DNA from: Streptomyces netropsis
GTDB taxonomy: Bacteria; Actinomycetota; Actinomycetes; Streptomycetales; Streptomycetaceae
Direction: 5' to 3'
Length of the DNA: 64,000 nt
Assembly (NCBI RefSeq): GCF_014203545.1
Contig: NZ_JACHJG010000014.1
Span: 1-64,000 of the forward strand
Position numbers and translations under genes: made by a program. This document shows, piece after piece, positions 51,453 to 60,727 of this stretch. Numbering within the stretch: position 1 is the first letter of the stretch; each line of letters begins with the position of its first letter. The notes below the pieces were generated by a model. The model saw only the letters and a program-made list of their open reading frames with translations, made no database searches and was not told the DNA's origin.

Positions 51453-53564
51453 ATGACGACGACCGACACGCACTGCCCGTACTGCGCACTGCAGTGCGGC
51501 ATGGGGCTGCGACGCCCTCCCCCCGGCGCCGGGCCCGGCGTGCCACCCGTGGAGGTCGTCGAGCGCCCCGGCTTCCCCGTCAACCGGGGCGCGCTGTGCG
51601 GCAAGGGCCGCACCGCCGCCGCCGTCCTGGACCCGGCCGTGCGGCTGACGGCCCCGCTCGTCCGCGACCCGGCCACCGGCACCCTCGTACGGGCGTCGTG
51701 GGACGAGGCCCTCAGCCGGGTCGCGGCCGGGCTCGAGGAGACCGCCACCCGCTACGGGCCCGAGGCCACCGGCGTCTTCGGAGGCGGCGGCCTGACCAAC
51801 GAGAAGGCCTATCTGCTGGGCAAGTTCGCGCGCGTCGTGCTGCGCACCCCGCACATCGACTACAACGGCCGCTTCTGCATGTCGTCCGCCGCGGCGGCCC
51901 ACCGGGCCGCGTTCGGCATCGACCGGGGGCTGCCCTTCCCGGTCGAGGACATCGCTACAGCCGGATGCGTCATCCTGGTCGGCGCCAACCCCGCCGAGAC
52001 CATGCCGCCCCTGCTGCGGTACTTCACCGAGCTCCGCCGCAACGGCGGCCATCTGATCGTCGTCGACCCGCGCCGCACCCGCACCGCCGAACGGGCCGAC
52101 ACGCACCTGCGCCCGGTGCCGGGCACCGACCTCGCGCTCGCGCTGGGGCTGCTGCACCTGGCCGTCGCCGACGGCCACCTGGACGAGGAGTTCATCGCCG
52201 ACCGCACCACCGGTTTCGAGCAGGCCCGGGCGGCGGCGATGGCGCACTGGCCCGAGCGGGTCGAACAGCTCACCGGAGTACCGGTGCCGCTGATGCGCGA
52301 GGCGGTCCGCCGGTTCGCCGACGCCCCCACCGCCATGGTCCTCACGGCCCGGGGCGCCGAGCAGCACAGCAAGGGCACCGACACCGTCGGCGCGTGGATC
52401 AACCTGTGCCTGGCCACCGGCAAGGCCGGCCGCCCCGGCAGCGGCTACGGCTGCCTGACCGGACAGGGCAACGGCCAAGGCGGGCGCGAACACGGTCAGA
52501 AGGCCGACCAACTGCCCGGCTACCGCTCCCTCACCGACCCGGCGGCACGCGCCCACGTCGCGAAGGTATGGGGCGTGGACCCCGGCACGCTGCCGGGCCC
52601 GGGGGTGAGCGCGTACGAGCTGCTGGACCGCCTCGGCACCCCCGGCGGCGTCAAGGCCCTGCTGGTGGCGGGCTCCAACCCGATGGTCTCCGCCCCGCGC
52701 GCGGCCCACGTCACCGAACGCCTCGCGGCACTGGACTTCCTCGCCGTCAGCGACGTCGTGCTCTCGGAGACCGCGGCGCTGGCCGACGTGGTCCTGCCCG
52801 TGGCGCAGTGGGCCGAGGAGACCGGCACCACCACCAACCTGGAGGGCCGGGTCATCCTGCGCCGAGCCGCCGTCACCCCGCCCGACGGCGTCCGCACCGA
52901 CCTCGACGTCCTGCACGGACTCGCCGCGCGGCTCGGTGTCCCCCGGGGTTTCCCCACCGACCCGCAAGAGGTGTTCGAGGAGCTGCGGCGCGCCTCCGCG
53001 GGCGGCCCCGCCGACTACGCGGGCATCAGCTACCCCAGGATCCGGGCCGAGGACGGCGTCTTCTGGCCCTGCCCCCACCCCACCCACCCGGGCACCCCAC
53101 GCCTCTTCCTCGACCGCTTCGCCACCCCCGACGGCCGGGCCCGCTTCGCCGCCGTCTCCCACCGGCCGGCCGCCGAGGAACCCGACGCCCACTACCCGCT
53201 GCACCTGACCACCGGCCGGGTCACCGCCCAGTACCAGAGCGGGGCGCAGACCCGGCGCGTGCCCGAACTGAACGCGGCCGCGCCCGGACCCTTCGTCGAA
53301 CTCCACCCCCGTCTCGCGACGCGCCTCGGCGTCACCGAGGGCCAGCTGCTGGCCGTCACCAGCCGCCGCGGCCGGGCCCTGGCCCCCGCCCGGATCACCG
53401 ACGCCATCCGCCCCGACACCGTCTTCATGCCCTTCCACTGGCCCGGCGCCGGCCGCGCCAACACCCTGACCAACCCCGCACTCGACCCGGTATCGAAAAT
53501 GCCCGAATTCAAGGTGTGCGCCGTCCGGTTGGAGAAGGCGGCCACCGGAGAGCAGCAGCCATGA
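51453..53564 (+). CDS. nasA: assimilatory nitrate reductase, catalytic subunit
   Basis: 703 residues from the ATG at 51453; longer in-frame readings start in non-coding sequence. It is a molybdopterin oxidoreductase with an N-terminal [4Fe-4S] site (CPYCALQC ... CGKG), RLTAPLVRD, the NGRFCMSSA segment with the probable Mo ligand Cys, CVILVGANPAETMP, and a C-terminal molydopterin-dinucleotide domain (LTTGRVTAQYQSGAQTRRVP ... VFMPFHWPGAGRANTLTNPA). It reduces nitrate to nitrite in the cytoplasm. It overlaps the flavoprotein gene by ATGA, the first step of a four-gene operon for nitrate assimilation. Confidence 0.92.
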   Translation: MTTTDTHCPYCALQCGMGLRRPPPGAGPGVPPVEVVERPGFPVNRGALCGKGRTAAAVLDPAVRLTAPLVRDPATGTLVRASWDEALSRVAAGLEETATRYGPEATGVFGGGGLTNEKAYLLGKFARVVLRTPHIDYNGRFCMSSAAAAHRAAFGIDRGLPFPVEDIATAGCVILVGANPAETMPPLLRYFTELRRNGGHLIVVDPRRTRTAERADTHLRPVPGTDLALALGLLHLAVADGHLDEEFIADRTTGFEQARAAAMAHWPERVEQLTGVPVPLMREAVRRFADAPTAMVLTARGAEQHSKGTDTVGAWINLCLATGKAGRPGSGYGCLTGQGNGQGGREHGQKADQLPGYRSLTDPAARAHVAKVWGVDPGTLPGPGVSAYELLDRLGTPGGVKALLVAGSNPMVSAPRAAHVTERLAALDFLAVSDVVLSETAALADVVLPVAQWAEETGTTTNLEGRVILRRAAVTPPDGVRTDLDVLHGLAARLGVPRGFPTDPQEVFEELRRASAGGPADYAGISYPRIRAEDGVFWPCPHPTHPGTPRLFLDRFATPDGRARFAAVSHRPAAEEPDAHYPLHLTTGRVTAQYQSGAQTRRVPELNAAAPGPFVELHPRLATRLGVTEGQLLAVTSRRGRALAPARITDAIRPDTVFMPFHWPGAGRANTLTNPALDPVSKMPEFKVCAVRLEKAATGEQQP

Positions 53565-54775
53565 ACCCCCACCGGATCGCGGTCGTCGGCGCCGGCATGG
53601 CCGCCGCCCGCCTCGCCCGACAGCTCCAGGCCCACAGCGCCCCCGAGGACATCGAACTGACGCTCTACGGAGCCGAACCCGACGCCCCCTACAACCGCAC
53701 CCTGCTCACCGAGGTCCTCACCGGCCGGTACGCCGCCGTCGACCTCCCCTACGGCCCGGGCACCACGGTCCGTACCGGCACCGAAGTCGTCGCCCTCGAC
53801 ACGGACGCGCGGAAGATCGTCCTCGCGGACGGGGAGCACACCGCCTACGACAGCCTGGTCCTGGCCACGGGCGCGAGCCCCGTGCGGCCGGCCCTCCCGG
53901 GCTCGCGCACGCCGGACGGCGACCTCCTCGGCGGCGTCCACCACCTGCGCACGCTCACCGACTGCCGACTCCTCGCCGACGCCGCCGCACGGGCCGCGCG
54001 AGCCGTCGTCATCGGCGGGGGAGTGCTGGGCGTCAGCGCGGCCCGGGCCCTCGCCACCCTCGGCCCGCACGTCGACCTCGTCCACCGGGAACCACACCTG
54101 ATGGGCCGCCACCTCGACGCCGAGTCGGCGGCGGCACTGCGCCACCAGCTGACCGGCCTCGGCATCGACACCCACCTGGGCCACCGGCCCCGCGCCCTGC
54201 ACGGCACCGGCCGGGTGACCGCCGTCGAACTGGCCGACGGCACCCGCCTGGACACCGACCTCGTGCTCCTCGCCTGCGGAGTCCGTCCCCGCACCCACCT
54301 GGCCCGGGCCGCCGGACTCGACGTGCGCCAAGGGATCGTCGTCGACGACCGCCTGGCGACCTCCGCCCCCGGCACCTACGCCCTCGGCGACTGCGCCGAA
54401 CACCGGGGCGTCGTCCACGGTCTGGCGGACCCCGCCTGGCGACAGGCGGACACCCTGGCCGCCCTCCTCTCGGGCACCGACCCGCACGCCCGCTACACCG
54501 GCGCCCGCCCCCTGACCCGGCTGACGGCGGGCCCCGTGCAGCTGGCCGCCTTCGGCGACCCGGCCGCCGAACGCCACGGCGACCACGAGGTGCTGCGCCT
54601 CACCGACGCCACCCGCGGCACCCACAGGAAGCTCGTCCGACGCGGCGACCGACTGGCGGGCGCCGTCCTGCTCGGCGACCTCGCCACCCTCGGCGACCTG
54701 CTCGCCGTATGGCAACGCGACGAGGACCTCCCCGCCGACCCCCTGTACCTGATCCACGAAGGAGCCCGCCCATGA
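53561..54775 (+). CDS. FAD-dependent NAD(P)H oxidoreductase of nitrate assimilation
   Basis: 404 residues, ATG overlapping the nasA stop. Two dinucleotide-binding domains are visible: HRIAVVGAGMAAARLARQL for FAD and AVVIGGGVLGVSAARALATL for NAD(P)H, plus LVLATGASPVRP and GTYALGDCAEH. It resembles the N-terminal half of NirB and the NasB-type electron-transfer subunits, but lacks siroheme and iron-sulfur motifs. It probably passes electrons from NAD(P)H to the nitrate reductase encoded just before it. Its stop overlaps the nirB start. Confidence 0.88.
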   Translation: MNPHRIAVVGAGMAAARLARQLQAHSAPEDIELTLYGAEPDAPYNRTLLTEVLTGRYAAVDLPYGPGTTVRTGTEVVALDTDARKIVLADGEHTAYDSLVLATGASPVRPALPGSRTPDGDLLGGVHHLRTLTDCRLLADAAARAARAVVIGGGVLGVSAARALATLGPHVDLVHREPHLMGRHLDAESAAALRHQLTGLGIDTHLGHRPRALHGTGRVTAVELADGTRLDTDLVLLACGVRPRTHLARAAGLDVRQGIVVDDRLATSAPGTYALGDCAEHRGVVHGLADPAWRQADTLAALLSGTDPHARYTGARPLTRLTAGPVQLAAFGDPAAERHGDHEVLRLTDATRGTHRKLVRRGDRLAGAVLLGDLATLGDLLAVWQRDEDLPADPLYLIHEGARP

Positions 54776-57381
54776 CGCGACCGTCCGACGCCACCGACAC
54801 CCGCCGCAGCCTCGTCCTGGCCGGCCACGGCATGGTCGGCCAGCGCTTCCTGGAAGCGCTGTACGAGAAGGAGGGCGCGGACCGCCGGTGGCGCGTCACC
54901 GTCCTGGCCGAGGAACCCCGGCCCGCCTACGACCGCGTACACCTCACCGCCACCTTCACCGGCACCCGCGCCGAGGACCTGGCCCTCACCCCGCCCGGCT
55001 TCCTCGACTCCCACGGCATCGACCTGCGCCTGGGCGAGCCCGCCACCGCCGTCGACCGCGACGGGCGCACCGTCACCACCGCGTCCGGAGACCGGATCGG
55101 CTACGACGCACTGGTCCTGGCCACCGGCTCCTACCCCTTCGTACCGCCCGTCCCCGGCCACGACGCCGACGGCTGCCACGTCTACCGCACCATCGAGGAC
55201 GTCGCCGCCATCCGCTCCCGCGCCGCCGGCGCGCGCACCGGCGTCGTCGTCGGCGGCGGACTCCTCGGCCTGGAGGCCGCCGGGGCCCTGCGCGCCCTGG
55301 GACTGCGGACCCACGTCGTCGAATTCGCCCCCCGCCTGATGGCCCTCCAGATCGACGACGCCGGCGGCGCGGCCCTCCGCCGCAAGATCGAAGAGCTGGG
55401 CGTGTCCGTCCACACCGGAGCCGCCGCCGAACGGATCGACACCGACGCCGACGGGCGGGTCCGCGCACTGGCCCTCTCCGACGGCACCGTGCTCGACGCG
55501 GACCTCGTCGTCTTCTCCGCGGGCGTACGGCCCAGGGACCAGCTCGCCCGAGACTGCGGCCTGCCCGTCGGCGACCGCGGCGGCATCGTCGTCGACACCG
55601 GCTGCCGCACCGCCGACCCCCGCATCCACGCCATCGGCGAATGCGCCCTCGCCGCCGACGGGCGCGTCTACGGACTCGTGGCCCCCGGATACGCCATGGC
55701 GGAGACCGCGGCCCGCCGGCTGGGCGGCGAGGACGGCGAGTTCACCGGCGCCGACACCTCCACCAAACTCAAACTCCTCGGCGTCGACGTCGCCAGCTTC
55801 GGCGACGCCCACGGCACCACCGAAGGCGCCCTCGACGTCCTCTACGCCGACAGCCGGGCCGGCGTCTACAAAAAACTCGTCATCGGCCCCGACGGCAGCC
55901 TGCTCGGCGGCATCCTCGTCGGGGACGCCGACTCCTACGCCACCCTCCGACCACTCGCCGGGAGCAGCGCCCCCCTGCCCGTACCGCCCGAACAACTCCT
56001 GCTGCCCGCCTCGGCCGGACCCGCGGGCGGCCCGGTGGGGGCCGCGGCCCTTCCCGACGACGCGGTGATCTGCTCCTGTCACAACGTCAGCAAAGGCACG
56101 ATCCGCACCGCGGTCGCCGAAGGCGGCTGCGCCACGGTCGCCGCCGTCAAGAAGTGCACCAAGGCCGGCACCGGCTGCGGCAGCTGCGAGAAGGCCCTCA
56201 CCACCCTCGTCACCGACGAACTCGCCGCCACCGGCACCGAGACGGCCCGGGGCCTGTGCGAACACTTCACCCACACCCGCGCCGAGCTGTACGAGATCAT
56301 CCGGGTCAAGGGCATCACCACCTTCACCCGGCTCCTCGCCGAGCACGGCAGCGGCCAGGGCTGCGCCGTCTGCAAACCCACCGTCGCCTCCATCCTGGCG
56401 ACCCTCGGGGACACCCCCTACATCCTCGACGGCGAACAGGCCGCCCTCCAGGACACCAACGACCACTTCCTCGCCAACCTCCAGCGCAACGGCTCCTACT
56501 CCGTCGTCCCCCGCGTTCCCGGCGGCGAGATCACCCCCGACGGGCTCATCGTCATCGGCGAGATCGCCCGCGACTTCGGCCTTTACACCAAAATCACCGG
56601 CGGGCAGCGCATCGACATGTTCGGCGCGACCGTCGACCAGCTCCCCCCGATCTGGCGCCGCCTGGTGGACGCCGGATTCGAGTCCGGCCACGCCTACGGC
56701 AAGGCACTGCGCACCGTGAAGTCGTGCGTCGGGCAGACCTGGTGCCGCTACGGCGTCCAGGACTCCGTCGCCCTCGCCATCGACCTCGAACTGCGCTACC
56801 GGGGCCTGCGCGCCCCGCACAAACTCAAGTCCGCGGTCTCCGGCTGTGCCCGCGAGTGCGCCGAGGCACAGAGCAAGGACTTCGGCGTCATCGCCACCTC
56901 CACCGGCTGGAACCTCTACGTCGGCGGCAACGGCGGCATGACACCCCGCCACGCCGACCTGCTGGTCCAGGACGTCGACCGCACCACGCTCGTCCGCACC
57001 ATCGACCGCTTCCTGATGTTCTACATCCGCACCGCCGACCGGCTCGAGCGCACCGCCCCCTGGATCGAGCGGCTCGAAGGCGGCCTCGATCACCTCCGTG
57101 CCGTGATCCTCGACGACAGCCTCGGCATCTGCGCCGAACTCGACGAGCTGATGGCCCGTCATGTGGACACCTACCAGGACGAATGGGCCGCGACCCTGGA
57201 CGATCCCGAACGCCTGCGCCGCTTCGCCTCCTTCGTCAACGCCCCCGGCACCCCCGACCCCGCCGTGCGCTTCGTCCCCGAACGCGCCCAGATCCGACCC
57301 TCCCGCCCCGGCGACGTGGACGGCACGGCCCCGTCCGTGCCCCTGATCGCCGGCCCCGCCCTGAAGGTGCGTACCCCATGA
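54772..57381 (+). CDS. nirB: assimilatory nitrite reductase, large subunit
   Basis: 869 residues, ATG overlapping the previous stop. Order of parts: FAD domain (LVLAGHGMVGQRFLEAL), NAD(P)H domain (TGVVVGGGLLGLEAAGAL), a BFD-like [2Fe-2S] site (CSCHNVSKGTI ... CTKAGTGCGSC), and the sulfite/nitrite reductase domains with the siroheme-[4Fe-4S] cysteines in SCVGQTWCRYG and SGCARECAEAQ. It reduces nitrite to ammonia with six electrons from NAD(P)H. The siroheme would come from the nearby chelatase. It is co-translated with the NirD-NarK fusion gene that follows. Confidence 0.95.
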   Translation: MTRPSDATDTRRSLVLAGHGMVGQRFLEALYEKEGADRRWRVTVLAEEPRPAYDRVHLTATFTGTRAEDLALTPPGFLDSHGIDLRLGEPATAVDRDGRTVTTASGDRIGYDALVLATGSYPFVPPVPGHDADGCHVYRTIEDVAAIRSRAAGARTGVVVGGGLLGLEAAGALRALGLRTHVVEFAPRLMALQIDDAGGAALRRKIEELGVSVHTGAAAERIDTDADGRVRALALSDGTVLDADLVVFSAGVRPRDQLARDCGLPVGDRGGIVVDTGCRTADPRIHAIGECALAADGRVYGLVAPGYAMAETAARRLGGEDGEFTGADTSTKLKLLGVDVASFGDAHGTTEGALDVLYADSRAGVYKKLVIGPDGSLLGGILVGDADSYATLRPLAGSSAPLPVPPEQLLLPASAGPAGGPVGAAALPDDAVICSCHNVSKGTIRTAVAEGGCATVAAVKKCTKAGTGCGSCEKALTTLVTDELAATGTETARGLCEHFTHTRAELYEIIRVKGITTFTRLLAEHGSGQGCAVCKPTVASILATLGDTPYILDGEQAALQDTNDHFLANLQRNGSYSVVPRVPGGEITPDGLIVIGEIARDFGLYTKITGGQRIDMFGATVDQLPPIWRRLVDAGFESGHAYGKALRTVKSCVGQTWCRYGVQDSVALAIDLELRYRGLRAPHKLKSAVSGCARECAEAQSKDFGVIATSTGWNLYVGGNGGMTPRHADLLVQDVDRTTLVRTIDRFLMFYIRTADRLERTAPWIERLEGGLDHLRAVILDDSLGICAELDELMARHVDTYQDEWAATLDDPERLRRFASFVNAPGTPDPAVRFVPERAQIRPSRPGDVDGTAPSVPLIAGPALKVRTP

Positions 57382-59171
57382 CCGACATCGTTCACGCCCC
57401 CACCGCCCCCATCGCGGAGCCCGCGCTCCCACCGCCGCCACCGAACGAAGCGGCAGGTACGGCCCCCGCCCCGGACGCGCTCGTCGAGATCGGCGACGGC
57501 GACACCTGGACGACCGTCTGCCGCTACGGCGACCTCACCCCCGGCCGGGGCGTCACCGCCCTCGTCGGCGGCGAACAGGTCGCCCTCTTCCGCGACGCCG
57601 CCGGAGCGCTCTACGCGCTCGACAACCGTGACCCCTTCAGCGGCGCCTACGTCATCTCCCGCGGTGTCACCGGCAGCCGCGCCGGAACCCCCGTGGTGAC
57701 CTCACCCATGTACAAGCAGGCCTTCGACCTGCGCACCGGGGACTGCCTCGACGACGACAACGCCCCCGCCGCCCTGCGCACCTGGCCCGTACGGACCACC
57801 GGGCCGGCCACCTTGCCACCGCCACCGCGGCCCGCACCTCCGAGGGCCCGCACCCTCACCGAATGGCGCCCCGAGGACCCCGCGTTCTGGGAACGCGTCG
57901 GCGCCCGCATCGCCCGGCGCAACCTCTGGCTGTCCGTCCTCACCGAACACATCGGCTTCTCGATCTGGAGCATGTGGTCCGTCCTCGTGCTCTTCCTCGG
58001 CCCGGAATACGGCATCGACCCCGCCGGGAAATTCACCCTCGCCGCCGTCCCCACGGCCGTCGGCGCGGCCCTGCGCCTGCCCTACACCGCCGCGGTCGGC
58101 CGCTTCGGCGGCCGGAACTGGACCGTCGTCAGCGCCCTGCTGCTCCTGCTCCCCACCGCGTTCGTCGCCGTCGTCCTCGAACCCGGCGTCTCCTACTCCA
58201 CGCTGCTCGTGGCCGCGGCCGTGGCCGGCGTCGGCGGCGGCAACTTCGCCTCCTCCATGGCCAACATCAACGCCTTCTACCCCCAGCGGCTCAAGGGCCG
58301 CGCCCTGGGCATCAACGCGGGCGGCGGCAACCTCGGCGTCCCCGCCGTACAGCTCGTCGGCCTGCTGATCCTCGCCACCGCCGGCGCCGCGCACCCGCGC
58401 CTGCTGCCCCTGATCTACCTCCCGCTGATCGCCCTGACCGCCGTCGTGGCCGCCCTGCGCATGGACAACGTGCCCACCACGCGGGAGACCGGACACGCCC
58501 TGCGCGAGATCACACGAGACCGTCACACCTGGGTGATGTCACTGCTGTACCTCGGCACGTTCGGCTCGTTCATCGGCTTCGGCTTCGCCTTCGGGCTGGT
58601 CCTCCAGGCGCAGTTCCACGACCAGCTCGACACCCCGGTCAAGGTCGCGTGCCTGACCGTGCTGGGCCCGCTGCTCGGTTCGCTCGCCCGGCCCTTCGGC
58701 GGTGCGTGGGCCGACCGCCACGGCGGTGCGCGGGTGACACTGGCAACCTTCGCGGCCATGACCGCCGGCACCGCCCTGATCCTCACCGCCTCCCGGCTCC
58801 ATCTCCCGGCTCTCTTCCTCGGCGCGTTCGCCGCGCTGTTCGTCCTGAGCGGCATCGGCAACGGTTCCACCTATCGCATGATCCCCGCCCTCCACCGGGC
58901 CAAGGCCCGGGACCGGGCCCTCACCGGTGGCGCCGACCCCGCCGCGACCGAGGCCGCCGCCCACCGCCGCGCCACCGCCCTGATCGGCCTCGCCGGCGCG
59001 ATCGGCGCCTTCGGTGGCGTGCTCGTCAACGTCGCCTTCCGGCAGAGCTTCCTCACCTTCCACAACGGCGACGCGGCCTACCTCGCCTTCCTCGCCTTCT
59101 ACGTCGCCTGCTCGGCCCTGACCTGGATCGTGTACCTGCGCCCGTCCCGGCACCGGCTGAGCGGAGTCTGA
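57378..59171 (+). CDS. NirD-NarK fusion: nitrite reductase small subunit joined to nitrate/nitrite transporter
   Basis: 597 residues, ATG overlapping the nirB stop. Residues about 35-150 are a NirD domain (TTVCRYGDL, LYALDNRDPFSGAYVISRG, SPMYKQAFDLRTGDCLDDD); it has a Rieske-like fold without cluster ligands. A Pro-rich linker (about 153-165) leads into a NarK-type major facilitator of about 12 helices. NarK marks are SVLTEHIGFSIWSMWSV, GGRNWTVVSA, the nitrate-signature-like GGGNFASSMANIN with FYPQRLKGRALGINAGGGN, and a second signature region near GIGNGSTYRMIP. The frame runs unbroken from NirD into the carrier. The fusion would place the nitrite reductase small subunit at the transporter mouth, possibly channelling nitrite. 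Confidence 0.92.
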   Translation: MTDIVHAPTAPIAEPALPPPPPNEAAGTAPAPDALVEIGDGDTWTTVCRYGDLTPGRGVTALVGGEQVALFRDAAGALYALDNRDPFSGAYVISRGVTGSRAGTPVVTSPMYKQAFDLRTGDCLDDDNAPAALRTWPVRTTGPATLPPPPRPAPPRARTLTEWRPEDPAFWERVGARIARRNLWLSVLTEHIGFSIWSMWSVLVLFLGPEYGIDPAGKFTLAAVPTAVGAALRLPYTAAVGRFGGRNWTVVSALLLLLPTAFVAVVLEPGVSYSTLLVAAAVAGVGGGNFASSMANINAFYPQRLKGRALGINAGGGNLGVPAVQLVGLLILATAGAAHPRLLPLIYLPLIALTAVVAALRMDNVPTTRETGHALREITRDRHTWVMSLLYLGTFGSFIGFGFAFGLVLQAQFHDQLDTPVKVACLTVLGPLLGSLARPFGGAWADRHGGARVTLATFAAMTAGTALILTASRLHLPALFLGAFAALFVLSGIGNGSTYRMIPALHRAKARDRALTGGADPAATEAAAHRRATALIGLAGAIGAFGGVLVNVAFRQSFLTFHNGDAAYLAFLAFYVACSALTWIVYLRPSRHRLSGV

Positions 59172-59243
59172 CGCCGCCCGGGGCGGGCACCTCGGGAAGA
59201 GGAAACGGTAGTGTGGCCGCCGCTTCTTCACGAGGGAGGGACC

Positions 59244-59822
59244 ATGGCCGATGCGCCGCAGGCCACCACGGTGCGCGGGCCCCGCAAGGACCAGGCCCGC
59301 AACCGGCGACGGCTGCTCGACGCCGCCCGCGAGGCGTTCAAGGACCAGGGCCCGGACGCCGGCATCGACGGCATCGCCCGTCGCGCGGGGGTCGGCGCGA
59401 CCACCTTCTACCGCCACTTCCCCACGAAGGACGACCTGGTCGACGTGTTGCTCGACGAACTGTCCGAAGGTTCCCGGGAGGCCGCCGAGCACGCCGCCGG
59501 CATCACCGACGGCTGGACGGCCTTCCGTACCGTCTTCACCCGGGGCTGCGTTCCGCACGAGGAGGACCTCGCGCTCTTCGACATCCTGTGCCGCACCAGC
59601 GCGCGGGCGGCCGAGCGCGGGCGGCGGGTCACCGTCGAGCTGATCGGCCCGGTCGTCGAACGCGCCCGGAGCGAGGGGATGTTGCGCGGCGACGCGACGG
59701 TGGAGGACATCGCCGCGTTCATGCGCATGGCCGACTCGGCCGCCTCCGCCGGGCAACGCCGGAGGGCGCACGACGTCCTCCTCGCCGGTCTGCGCTCCCG
59801 CGGCGGTGCCGCCGACGCGTGA
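59244..59822 (+). CDS. TetR-family regulator
   Basis: 192 residues from the ATG at 59244, with GAGGGAGGG upstream. The N-terminal helix-turn-helix is typical: RRRLLDAAREAFKDQGPDAG, IDGIARRAGVGATTFYRHFP and TKDDLVDVLL. The C-terminal ligand domain is all-helical and not assignable. It follows the nitrate operon by 72 bases but is probably an independent gene, perhaps acting on the convergent acetyltransferase gene or on targets elsewhere. Confidence 0.9.
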   Translation: MADAPQATTVRGPRKDQARNRRRLLDAAREAFKDQGPDAGIDGIARRAGVGATTFYRHFPTKDDLVDVLLDELSEGSREAAEHAAGITDGWTAFRTVFTRGCVPHEEDLALFDILCRTSARAAERGRRVTVELIGPVVERARSEGMLRGDATVEDIAAFMRMADSAASAGQRRRAHDVLLAGLRSRGGAADA

Positions 59823-59843
59823 CGACACGAGGCCCCAGAGACG

Positions 59844-60491
59844 CTATCGCCCGGCCGGGGCGGCCGCTTCGAGGTCGTCGACGCTGCCGGACATGATGGT
59901 GCGCACGTGCTCGGTGATGTGCGCGGCGGGCCAGTCCCACCAGGCCAGGGCCAGCAGGCGGGCGATGTCGGCCTCGTCGAACCGGGTGCGGATGAGCTTG
60001 GCCGGGTTGCCGCCCACGATGCCGTAGTCGGGAACGTCGTCGACGACGACCGAGCCGGAGGCGATGATCGCGCCGTGCCCGATGCGGACGCCGGGCATCA
60101 CCATGACGCCGTAGCCGAACCACACGTCGTTGCCGACCACGGTGTCCCCCCGGCCGGGCAGTCCGCTCAGCAGGTCGAAGTGCTCGGCCCAGGAACCGCC
60201 CATGACGGGGAAGGGGAACGTCGAGGGGCCGTCCATCCGGTGGTTGGCGCCGTTCATGATGAACCGCACCCCGGTGCCCAGCGCGCAGAACTTCCCGATG
60301 ACGAGCTTCTCCGGCCCGTAGTGGTAGAGCACGTTGCGACTCTCGAACGCGGTCGGGTCGTCCGGGTCGTCGTAGTAGGAGTACTCCCCGGCCTCGATCA
60401 GCGCGGAGGTCACCAGCGGCTTCAACTGGACGACGCGCGGCTGGTCGGGGAAGGGGTGGAGCGCGGTGGGGTCGGCGGGAACGCGGTTCAC
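59844..60491 (-). CDS. Vat/CatB-type xenobiotic O-acetyltransferase
   Basis: 215 residues from a GTG at 60491 that has GGAAG upstream; a longer frame to 60683 lacks coding character. It is a left-handed beta-helix hexapeptide acetyltransferase: EAGEYSYYDDPDDPTAFESR, VLYHYGPEKLVIGKFCALG, IMNGANHRMDG (catalytic His), GNDVWFGYGVMVMPGVRIG and IVGGNPAKLIRTRFD. These are the segments of Vat streptogramin A acetyltransferases and CatB chloramphenicol acetyltransferases. It may inactivate an antibiotic by acetyl-CoA-dependent O-acetylation, though many chromosomal relatives have unknown substrates. It converges on the TetR gene with 21 bases between stops. Confidence 0.87.
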   Translation of the reverse strand: MNRVPADPTALHPFPDQPRVVQLKPLVTSALIEAGEYSYYDDPDDPTAFESRNVLYHYGPEKLVIGKFCALGTGVRFIMNGANHRMDGPSTFPFPVMGGSWAEHFDLLSGLPGRGDTVVGNDVWFGYGVMVMPGVRIGHGAIIASGSVVVDDVPDYGIVGGNPAKLIRTRFDEADIARLLALAWWDWPAAHITEHVRTIMSGSVDDLEAAAPAGR

Positions 60492-60654
60492 GGTGACGTC
60501 ACTTCCGGGTGGTTGCAGGGGGCATTCATGATGCCGCGCCGTTCCCCGCGTCCGCACGCCGATATGCGCGTCGCGCTCATGGCGTGGCCGAGGCCGGAGC
60601 CGGAGAGCCTCGCGCGCGGCTTCGCGGTCCTGTCGGCTTTCGGGCACGCCCCGG

Positions 60655-60674
60655 TTATGCAACTTGTTGCATAA
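60655..60674. promoter_or_regulatory. 20-bp palindromic operator upstream of fadH-like gene
   Basis: TTATGCAA (60655-60662) and TTGCATAA (60667-60674) are exact reverse complements around CTTG. It lies 53 bases before the start of the 2,4-dienoyl-CoA reductase-like gene, and the second gene of the unit is a PadR regulator, so autoregulation by PadR through this site is likely. The AT-rich arms stand out in GC-rich DNA. Confidence 0.7.
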
Positions 60675-60727
60675 TGCGTCCACGTGCTCTACAACTGTGC
60701 TGACGACACAGCGCGAGGAGCCGCCCG

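Noticed and set aside
54493..57441. Long minus-strand frame opposite nirB
   Set aside because: The translation is almost pure Gly, Ala, Val, Asp and Glu, and the plus strand encodes a canonical nitrite reductase.
4081..60674. Link between the TGCAAC array and the TGCAA-containing PadR palindrome
   Set aside because: A shared five- or six-base core is expected by chance, and the two sites differ completely outside it.
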